Assembly (NCBI GenBank): GCA_000827265.1
Contig: KN834787.1
Span: forward strand, 371,197 to 386,137
Origin: Collybiopsis luxurians FD-317 M1
Taxonomy: Eukaryota > Basidiomycota > Agaricomycetes > Agaricales > Omphalotaceae
Reading direction: 5' to 3'
DNA: 14,941 nt
Shown piece after piece: positions 7,855 to 14,941 of the stretch. The translations under genes and the position numbers were made by a program. A model generated the notes under the pieces. It saw nothing but the letters and a program-made list of their open reading frames with translations, did not search any database and was not told the origin of the DNA. The first letter of the stretch is position 1; every line of letters begins with the position of its first letter.

Positions 7855-10800
7855 GTGGCTTGCTGGATAACCTTTAGACTGAACTTGGCACCCAATTGCC
7901 AAGCACAAGTCTGGGGAAAGCTCTGCCTTTGCTGTCCTAGAAAGTCTGCAAGGGTGTTACTGTTCTCCTCTATGAACCACTTACACCGCTCTACTGGGAT
8001 GTGCGATACCCCCTCTGGTCCTCAGCTTAGTAGTGGTCTGCCCTCCAACCACTCTATTGCTGGGTCTGGAGGTACTCTTACTAATGGCAGGTGAACCAGG
8101 GGTGCTGAAGAGCTCAGACCTGAGCTTGGCAGCCTGGAACCTGTGGGGGGAAACCCTACTGTTACTCAGGAGACAGAACTGCCAACTCAGGCCCACTCTT
8201 CTAGTTACCCCTACCCTGCTAGTCAGGCTGGAAGTCCCCCTCTTCTACCCCACACTGGGATTACAATGGCACAACAGCCACTGCAGTGAAGAATTCCTCA
8301 GCCAAGGAACAGCCACTTCTGCCCCTCCATAATCCAATATGAGGAGGCTCACCAGGTTTTTAATAACCTATGTTGCAAACAGATACTCACTCCCCAACAA
8401 GTGTCTTCACTTAGGAAGAAAACCCGAGCACACTTGAAAATAGCATCAATCAATATTAAGGGATGAGGTGCAGATCATATTACTGATGATAAACATGAAT
8501 GGTGTGACATCCACAGGATTATGTTTGATGAACAAGTTGCTATCATGGCAATCCAAGAGACTCACCTCTCACAAATCCAAACTGATGAAATTCAAGACAG
8601 TTGGTATGGTAAGAGACTGAAGATAATATCAACAATAGACCCAGACCATCCAAATGCTGCTGGAGTTGCAGTTGCCTTGAACTATGACCTGGTAAACACA
8701 GGCCCTGAAGTGCAGTCCCACATTATAATTAGAGGGAGAGCCTTATGTGTCTCTGTTCCCCGCCATGATAACCAGACCCTTACAACTCTGGTTGTTTACC
8801 CCCCAAATGACAACATGACTAACCTTGCCTCCTTTTACAATGACCTAACAGCCAAATGGCTGGAGCTAAACCTACCTGTCCCAGATCTCATAGTAGGAGA
8901 CCACAATGTTTGTGAAGAACCTTGTGACCAATCAAACAACTGTGAGGACCAGCTGGATGCCATCCATGCATTAGTAAGATTCAAGTCAATGTTCTGTATG
9001 AAGGATGGCTGGTGTGCAGCTAATCCCACTGAGCAGCAATATACCTACACCCATCATGGTTGAGATGATACCATCACTATGTCCCGACTAGACTGCATCT
9101 ACATAACTGATAGCCTCCAGAGACAGTGCCACAACTGGAACATCTCTGATGACCTAATTGGATTGACTGACCACCATATGGTCTCAGTAGTAGTAAATAC
9201 CCCTGGGGCCCCCTATCATGGAAGGGGAAGGTATACAATGAACCTTTGCTCCCTGGATAAACCTGGATTAATCAATTCCATCATAAGAATGGGTGCACAA
9301 TTGGAGGCAAAAATGTCCACATGCAAGGAGGACAATGCCCATACCTTCCAGCATAACCCTCAAACCCTGCTGCAGGAATTTAACCAAAATGCCCTAGAGC
9401 CAGAGCGAAACTTTAGCAAGAAGCATGCTGGCATTGCCAAGAACAAGATAAAAATCCTACAACAAGACTGAAATAAAATACTCAATGAGATGAATGAAGA
9501 CAATAGCAATGAAGATATAGCCTGCATGGCCAATGCCCACTCCATTGATAATGAAATAGAGCAAATTGCCACCCGTATGCAAAGGGAGTGCAAAGATAAC
9601 TACAGGCTGAAGGGGGAGATAGAGAATGACTTAGTAACAAAATTCTCAGCTGGTAAAATGAAGGAGAAAAAACCTAGAGATCCAATGTCCCACCTATGCA
9701 TAGGAACTAATACTCAAACTGGATGGCCAATATATTGCTCCCACTCAGACAGAATGGCAGAACATGCCAGAAACTATCATGAGGGCATTCAGCATGACAC
9801 CTCTGCAGCTGACCCAGAGCAAAAACAAGCTAAAATCCAGACTGCCCTGGCCACACTGAAAGTAAGACGGTCAAATGAGGACAGAGCCTCTCTAGCCCAG
9901 CCCATCAGTGAAGCAACAGTAATTGAAGCCCTCAAAAGGAGCAAAAAGGGGGTTGCAGTAGGAATATCAGGCATACCCACTGAACTCTGGATGGTCCTGA
10001 GAAATCGCCATACAAATGATTCAGCAGCCAATAAGAAACTGGCTCTTGATAAGAAAATTCAAACCTCCAATGTCATCCTCTTCCTCACAACAGCCTTCAA
10101 TGATGTTGAACAACATGGGCTCATCCCAGGAAGCACCTTTAATGCAGGATGGATGTGGCCAATTTTCAAAAAGAAAGAGCATACTGAAATTGCCAATTAC
10201 TGCCCCATCACAGTCCTTAACTCAGACTACAAGCTCTTTACTAAGGCCCTTACCTTGAAGTTGGTGGTGGTTGTCCCCTCCATCATTAATAAAAACCAAG
10301 CAGGCTTCATGCCCCAACAGAAAATTATGGACCAGATTTACCAAGGTAAAATGTTCATTGAGTATGCTGAACATGAATCCCTACATGGAGCAATGGTCCT
10401 TCTTGACCAAGAAAAAGCCTATGACAAAATATCCCACCAATATCTATGGGATACCATGAGAGCCTTTAACTTGCCAGAACAGTTCATTACCACAGTTCAA
10501 TCCCTATACCAATATGCCCAAACCCAAGTTATGATAAATGGTGAGCTGAGCTCCCCCTTCTATATCACTAGGGGTGTTTGCCAGGGAGACCCCTTGTCAT
10601 GCCTCCTTTTCAATATTGCTATAGAACCCCTGGCAGAACTCATCAGAAGTACCCCATCATTAAAAGGCTTTGAAATCCCAGGCATGTCCACTCCTATAAA
10701 GGCATCCCTCTTTGCAGATGACACAGTAACCTATCTTAGCAAATATGATAAATTCTCTGACCTTCTAAGCCTCCTTGACCTATGGTGTAGTGCATCCAGT

Positions 10801-11598
10801 GCAAAATTCAATGTAGAAAAAACAGAGATTATCCCAGTAGGCTCTGAAGAATATAGGAAGGAGCTCATCCAGTCCAGGAAATTGAACCCTGATGATGGGG
10901 GGTTCCCAGCTGGGACACAAATTGTAGCAGACGGTGAGTCAGCAAGATATCTAGGTGCCCATATTGGGAACCATACCAAGGAAGCAACCCCCTGGCTCCC
11001 TCTGATAGAGCATATTGTCCATATTGGACCACTGCTCTGAGAGCCACCCAACTCTAGAGGCAAAAAGACATCAAATTCAACTGACCATTGGGGCAATAAC
11101 CCAATACCTCACACAGGCAAATGGTATGCCAGACCATGTTGCTAAATGCCTAATATCCATTCAGAAAGAATTTTTGAACTCTCCAGTCAAGCAGGAAACC
11201 ATGTCAGCACAAATTACTGAAGGAGGCAAAAAGATCTTAGACCTCTATGCCAGGAATGATGCAATACAGCTTATGCAGTTAAAATCCTACCTTGAGCTGG
11301 ACCCAACTCTGAGACCAGTCTGGGCCTATATTGCTGACTGCCTCCTCAAAAAACACAGACTGGATGCTTCCCACATCCAGGAACAATCATGCTGAACTCC
11401 ATACATCCAGTGCTGGAAGCCCTCCTATAGGCATGCCCCTCCATCTCTCCGAGGATGTTAGGAACCACTCCAATTCGGACCTGCCGGTCAACTCTTGGTG
11501 CCATAGACAACTTCATGAAGCTGTTTACTCTGGAGGTGGACCTGGAGAGCAAAATCCCAGTTAGGAAAATCATCTGGAGTGTTCAGATGGATAATTGA
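7855..11598 (+). pseudogene. LINE ORF2: APE-type endonuclease and reverse transcriptase (broken)
   Basis: One frame reads from 7855 to 11037, interrupted only by five TGA codons (8092, 8287, 8464, 9061, 9469). After a Pro, Ser and Gln-rich lead-in, the endonuclease shows IASINIKG (8440), QETHL with the catalytic Glu (8557), GDHN (8896-8907), SRLDCIY (9082) and TDHH (9166-9177). The RT shows a fingers motif NYCPITVLN (10195), motif A LLDQEKAYD (Asp at 10405), motif B RGVCQGDPLSCLLF, motif C FADD (10711-10722), motif D NVEKTEIIPV and motif E YLGAHIGN (10948). All catalytic residues are present. A frameshift near 11012-11022 moves to the frame carrying HPTLEAKRHQIQ, and the original frame returns by 11497 (GAIDNFMKLFTLEVDLESKI). 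It ends at TGA 11596 and may run to TAG 11698. Expected role: nicking target DNA and target-primed reverse transcription. No RNase H is seen. Confidence 0.88.
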
Positions 11599-11700
11599 AT
11601 TGCATTTCTTGCTGGGCATGGTATTGTCAAAATAGGAGTTAAGGGAATGAATGTGGTTACAGGTGTAAATCTGGCTCTACACAGGCCTCAGGAGTCCTAG

Positions 11701-11976
11701 ACTCAAGTTTGGTACAAGTTCAGTGGGGTTTTGGGCAGCATAACATGCTACAAGTTGTCAGGAGCAATGGACCTTGCTCAGGGGACTAGAATGACCTCTA
11801 GTGGGGATGACCACTTATGTTGATATTTTCTGTAAAGGGTAAATGAGCCGAAATATAGGCTGATGAGGACAGATAGGATGAAAACATGCTTATGCCTTTA
11901 TTGTACAAGTACTGGTACAAAGGTAAGCGGTAAGAAGAAAAATGCAACAAAAGGTTTCAGAGATAATCACAATTGA
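11701..11976. other. CpG-poor region downstream of the LINE, no gene seen
   Basis: It probably contains the LINE 3' untranslated end, but no A-tail or repeat terminus marks it. The CpG-poor composition continues. I see no coding or RNA gene signal. Confidence 0.4.
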
Positions 11977-12486
11977 TCATGTGCTTCAGTGTGCTCGGAC
12001 CACCAGATAGTACTTCAACAAGTAGAAGATGAATTCTATTCCTTCCAGACTGCTGAGCTATTCAGTGAAAGCTCACTTAAGCACTTGTATCCCTATGACC
12101 TTGTGATGATGACTCTGGGCACAGGAGCTTTGGCAAATGATTGTGCAGCCTCTGAGTCAAAGCAGCTGTTGCTGCCCGTAATCATATTGGTTCTACCAGC
12201 CTGATTGAAAGAGGGCTTGGCTATAGGCATAGAAATGGTTATAACTCATGGTGTAGAAGTGAAGCTTGGAACTTGCCAGGTCCTGTGGGTTCATGGTCAA
12301 GAAATGGACATAAAGGGAATGCATAAACGGTCTCTCAGAACCAAATGCATTGAAGGATAAGATCCAGAAGTGTTGGAATAATTAACAGAGCTTCATCAGG
12401 TAGACAGTAGACAGAAAAAAACAAATAGATATCTGTTTGACCTCATAGTGAGAGTAAAAGGGAGGCAGACAGATGAGGGGTACTAA
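11977..12486 (+). pseudogene. Decayed, unrecognised coding frame
   Basis: A single frame reads about 169 codons with three internal stops (TGA at 12202, TAA at 12358, TAA at 12379) before TAA at 12484. Between stops the sequence looks protein-like, with balanced composition: LKHLYPYDLVMMTLGTGALA, then VEVKLGTCQVLWVHGQEMDI, then TNRYLFDLIVRVKGRQTDEG. No ATG start upstream and no family are recognised. Low CpG content and position beside the LINE suggest a transposon relic. A chance open frame remains possible, since the longest uninterrupted part is about 75 codons. Confidence 0.3.
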
Positions 12487-12983
12487 AATATACAGCTATA
12501 TTAGAATTAAGATTCAAAATTGGAGCTGCGCAGGCAGTGCAGCAAGCAACCATCACTTGACAAATATTAATTCCAACAGGAAGGTGTATATAGAATACAC
12601 TCTGTTGTCACAGAATTGAATATGACGATTAAACTGGAAGCATCATTGGTTCTTTTCATATAATTATCACTGTTCAACTTACCTATCTAGAGTAAATGTA
12701 CCTCTTACTATTCATAGCTACCATGAAGTTTCAAAAGAGAACTTAATGGCAACACTGAGAATACTAAGCTTCTATCACTTACAGCCTTGCTGGGTTACTT
12801 GTTTTCAGTCTACATGCATGCATGAACCTAATGTATTACCCAGGTTCGCGCAGTAACTCTGTTGACATAATCTGGCAACTAAGCAAGGAAATTAGTCATT
12901 AAAGTCATGCAGTGACCTGGGTCCCATCAAATGATGCTGATGATCAGCCTTGGACATGAGCGAGGCCTTCCGGCTTTCCATAA
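12487..12983. other. AT-rich stretch, no gene seen
   Basis: Only short frames occur on both strands. CpG is low until about 12845 and then becomes more frequent, suggesting that the CpG-poor relic sequence ends there. No terminal repeats or target duplications were recognised. Confidence 0.4.
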
Positions 12984-13175
12984 TCAGACCAATGTAGCCA
13001 TTCCACAGCCAAAGGATGAAAGGTTTTCAACTGTGTCAGTCACCCTGCGCTCAAGCATCTGATCCTCCCGCGCTAACCTCTCGCTAAGGTCACCATCCAG
13101 GAGACGTGTCCTCGTTTCTCTCTCTCCCTCTAGCCCATATCTCAGCGAATTTCTGCTCACTTGAACTGTGTCAGT
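12984..13175 (-). CDS. Possible exon encoding a charged, coiled-coil-like segment
   Basis: On the minus strand a 63-codon frame is open between a TGA at 13176-13178 and a TGA at 12984-12986. It includes GLEGERETRTRLLDGDLSER and LAREDQMLERRVTDTVENLS, charged and Leu-spaced in a way that suggests a coiled coil. It has no ATG near the start, so it would have to be an internal or terminal exon. A 12-bp direct repeat, aactgtgtcagt, occurs at 13029-13040 and 13164-13175, near the two ends of the frame, and encodes a repeated TDTV. CpG content is normal. No family is recognised. Confidence 0.28.
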   Translation of the reverse strand, partial: TDTVQVSRNSLRYGLEGERETRTRLLDGDLSERLAREDQMLERRVTDTVENLSSFGCGMATLV

Positions 13176-13219
13176 TCAATCACATCTTGTGCCTCCACCT
13201 ATCTCAAGCAATATGTGGA

Positions 13220-13298
13220 CTATGTCGCTCAACTGCACCCCTGCAGTAGTATGACTCGAACGCTAAAAGACGGGGATCAATGAATTTGTTCCATTGAT
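13220..13298 (+). repeat. 79-bp direct repeat, right copy
   Basis: It matches 509-587 without gaps and with six mismatches. Of the four CG sites disrupted or altered relative to the left copy, this copy carries CA or TG. It is followed directly by a reversed copy of the gene-tail flank. Confidence 0.92.
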
Positions 13299-13300
13299 AC

Positions 13301-13645
13301 TTGAACAGTGTATTCAATTAAACAGTACAGTGAGAAACATTTATGTAGTTTTGTTATTATTGTTAGAAAACAAGCATGCTCAGTCCGAAAGACCTCTGAG
13401 AGGGGATTCAAGGATTGGAAGAATTAATTCCTCTACACCACTAAACATGCAGTCTTTAAAGTAGATGGATTAACAAATATGGGGATAACTATGAAGAGGA
13501 TGGAATAAGGATGAAGAAATGGAATAACTATAAGGATTATCTATAAGGAAAGGGAAGTAAAGATGGGAGCGGAACGGATGCGCAAGCCATATGCCGCAAC
13601 AATTATCTGGTTTTGTATTCAGCTTTCTCCACCCAGTTATCATTA
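13301..13645 (-). repeat. Third copy of the gene-tail 3' flank, split by an LTR insertion
   Basis: Bases 13301-13360 (ttgaacagtgtattcaatta onward) and 13602-13645 (attatctggttttgtattca onward) together match the continuous sequence at about 14683-14780 and the reverse complement of about 380-475. The match breaks exactly at the solo LTR 13361-13601. Confidence 0.8.
13361..13601. mobile_element. Solo LTR, 241 bp, flanked by a 5-bp target duplication
   Basis: The segment starts TGTTAG and ends CAACA, giving TG...CA termini with a TGTT/AACA inverted repeat. It is flanked by ATTAT on both sides (13356-13360 and 13602-13606). The paralogous uninterrupted copy at 14734-14750 (gttttgttattatctgattt) has a single ATTAT at the same place and so serves as an empty site. 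This is the mark of an LTR retrotransposon reduced to one LTR by recombination. Length and ends suit a Copia-type LTR, but no internal region is present to confirm the superfamily. Confidence 0.85.
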
Positions 13646-13744
13646 ATTAATTCAAGAGCATGTGGGCATTTCTCCATCTTGAATCGGCAGCATTGCAAGC
13701 TGCAAACCGCCATTGAGAAAGTACACTAGAGGATGTCAGTATAT

Positions 13745-14275
13745 TCAAATAGGAGAGTCTGAAATTGATATGGACGTACATGAATGGTTGATGAATGGAG
13801 GACATACCCAAGAAGGAAAGGTTGGTGAGATGTCTATCATCATCTGGGTGAAACAGTCATTATAAATCGGAACAACCTGCGACCGCTACTGCAATACATC
13901 ATTTTCCAGGTCGGCAAGGTCCCGCTCAAAATGCCAGGCAATAGTAACCCAGACGGGTGTCTTACACTCTAATATTCCACTTTAAATTTCTCCCTCTTGG
14001 TATTTCTGCATGCCTTTTGTCCAAAGTAATTGGATGTATGTAAGTATCTGTATCCTTTGGGTTGAACATAGAAGACAGTGGAGCAAATCTTTACATTTTC
14101 AAAATTTACTCAATTGCTATTGTTCAAGAGATTGAAAAGGGAGAACATCATGGCGCCACAAGTTCACCTCAATGGCAATCTCTGATAGTGTGAATGGTGC
14201 ACTGTGGATGCGGCGCAGAGACTGCCTGGTGGGATTGTTGTCTAGCTTTATCTGTGTCCGACCACTAAGGACCAT
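13745..14275 (-). pseudogene. Unrecognised minus-strand gene pieces, possibly multi-exon
   Basis: An ATG at 14275 opens 52 codons to TAG at 14117. The product is convincingly protein-like, containing DNNPTRQSLRRIHSAPFTLS and ending LWRHDVLPFQSLEQ. Further along the same strand, from about 13969, another frame reads CKTPVWVTIAWHFERDLADL. It crosses a TAG at 13886-13888 and continues with VVPIYNDCFTQMMIDISPTF. A GTATGT donor and TTTCAG acceptor bound a possible 49-bp intron (13759-13807). CpG density is ordinary. I do not recognise the protein. It may be a host gene with introns I could not place or a decayed fragment; the in-frame TAG favours decay or an undetected intron. Confidence 0.4.
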
Positions 14276-14398
14276 GTAATTCCTTCATTAGCATCGTCCT
14301 TTCTATCTCCTTTGAGATATAATTCTAGCCACTGTACAAGATGGCTTCTGTTACCCTCAATGATAGTTATTCTATCATCATCTGATACTAATAACTAT
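14274..14398 (+). repeat. Diverged repeat, copy A
   Basis: It is similar along its length to 14541-14670, with shared blocks atgtaa, ccttcat, gtcct-tctatctc, actgtac and gatacta. Where copy B has CG (gcgtcgtcc, tgtacgagacggcc), copy A often has CA or TG. Confidence 0.75.
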
Positions 14399-14447
14399 GT
14401 GAGTCCGAGATCCCAACAACAGAGATCTAGAGTCTACAAGAGCTGAT

Positions 14448-14485
14448 TTGAACAGTGTATTTAATTAAATAACACAGCGAGAAAG
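14448..14485 (-). repeat. Fourth, short copy of the gene-tail flank
   Basis: ttgaacagtgtatttaatta with its continuation closely matches 13301-13340 and more distantly 14683-14720. It lies between repeat copies A and B. Confidence 0.7.
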
Positions 14486-14540
14486 ACATGGGTAACGATA
14501 AGTAGCGTAAATCCCTAAAAATATTTCCGAGTCAGCAATT

Positions 14541-14670
14541 ATGTAACGCCTTCATCTAGTAGCGTCGTCCTCTCTATCTCTTATGTGATATCTGTCTGGC
14601 TGCAGACTGTACGAGACGGCCTCTACAATCCTCAGTGACAGCTGTTCTACCATCTTCCGATACTAACAAT
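14541..14670 (+). repeat. Diverged repeat, copy B
   Basis: This is a direct repeat of 14274-14398 about 270 bp downstream. Its right end runs into the inverted gene-tail arm at 14647. Confidence 0.75.
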
Positions 14671-14941
14671 CAAGCAAATCACAACAAACGGTGTATTTTA
14701 ATAAATAGCACAATGAGAAATATTTAAGTAGTAGTTTTGTTATTATCTGATTTTGTATTCGGTTTTCTCCTCCGCTTATCACCACTTCGATCCATACGAA
14801 GAAAGAGAATTATACTCCCGCTCTGCCTAAAATTCTGACAGTGAGAGATCAACCATCTCTGAGACAAGTCACCAATTTCATTCAAAAATGTATGAAGGTA
14901 ATCTACCAACAAAACCCCTCAAATGGTACCATGATCTGGTC
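14647..14941 (-). repeat. Right arm of the large inverted repeat
   Basis: It is the reverse complement of 213-509 with modest divergence. It reaches the end of the window, so the duplication probably continues outward. Confidence 0.9.
14882..14941 (-). pseudogene. Broken copy of the C-terminal end of the gene at 1-269
   Basis: On the minus strand this matches the last coding bases 213-269 (shared gatcatgg, ttaccttcatac and ttttgaatga). Small insertions disrupt the frame and a TAG appears within the former coding part, so this copy cannot encode the same C-terminus. The rest of the copy lies beyond the window. Confidence 0.75.

Larger units (their letters stand above)
5200..11700 (+). mobile_element. 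Non-LTR retrotransposon (LINE, APE/RT type, Tad1-like), decayed
   Basis: Two open reading frame regions follow the classic order: a Gag-like ORF1 with a CCHC zinc knuckle, then an ORF2 with an APE-type endonuclease followed by a reverse transcriptase. There are no LTRs, integrase or protease. Both ends are estimates: no poly(A), simple-repeat tail or target duplication was found. The body is strongly CpG-depleted (three CG in 8521-9480). Stops and frameshifts in both ORFs make this copy inactive. Placement near the fungal Tad1 group is by general resemblance and is not tested. No RNase H motif was seen downstream of the RT. Confidence 0.88.

Noticed and set aside
8092..9471. TGA recoding (readthrough, selenocysteine or alternative code) as an explanation for in-frame TGA in ORF2
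   Set aside because: The same transitions appear as Arg-to-Cys changes at conserved motifs and the region is CpG-depleted. Frameshifts also break both ORFs. CpG decay explains all of this without recoding.
11040..11700. RNase H domain at the end of LINE ORF2
   Set aside because: No DEDD-type motifs are visible in any frame after the RT; only a decayed C-terminal region is present.
11838..11930. LTR or promoter of a Gypsy-type element, suggested by tattgtacaagtactggtaca
   Set aside because: I found no matching second copy, TG...CA boundaries or target duplication in the window.

Overview
The window reads as nuclear DNA of a basidiomycete fungus, most likely an Agaricomycete (inference). The evidence is short spliceosomal introns of about 50 bp with GTRNGT-type donors and CTGAC branch sites, a decayed KDZ-type transposase, and a LINE whose Gag and Pol resemble the family common in mushroom genomes. 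There is no prokaryotic gene organisation.

Layout. Positions 1-269 are the last two exons of a host gene that starts before the window. Positions 588-3530 are CpG-rich, host-like sequence with only weak gene candidates. A 398-bp MITE with perfect 27-bp inverted ends sits at 3720-4117. A decayed KDZ transposase fragment follows (about 4150-4830). A long, CpG-depleted non-LTR retrotransposon then fills about 5200-11700: ORF1 is Gag-like with a CCHC knuckle, and ORF2 carries an APE-type endonuclease and a reverse transcriptase. Positions 11700-12980 are CpG-poor relic sequence with one decayed, unrecognised frame. Positions 12980-14275 hold minus-strand protein-like pieces with ordinary CpG content and a 241-bp solo LTR. 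From 13220 to the right edge there is a cluster of diverged repeats. The last 295 bp are an inverted, broken copy of the 3' end of the gene at 1-269, so the transposon cluster lies between inverted copies of one gene tail.

How it fits together. The LINE looks dead. Every in-frame premature stop in the main ORF2 frame is TGA, and arginines expected in the endonuclease and RT motifs have become cysteine (TGC). Together with the near absence of CG dinucleotides, this points to CpG methylation and deamination rather than random decay. ORF1 also appears to contain a genuine 55-bp spliceosomal intron, which is odd for an element that moves through RNA. I see no convincing undescribed functional system. 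The most interesting signals are the intron in the LINE, the CpG-directed decay, the inverted gene-tail duplication, and the unrecognised minus-strand coding pieces near 13.0-14.3 kb.
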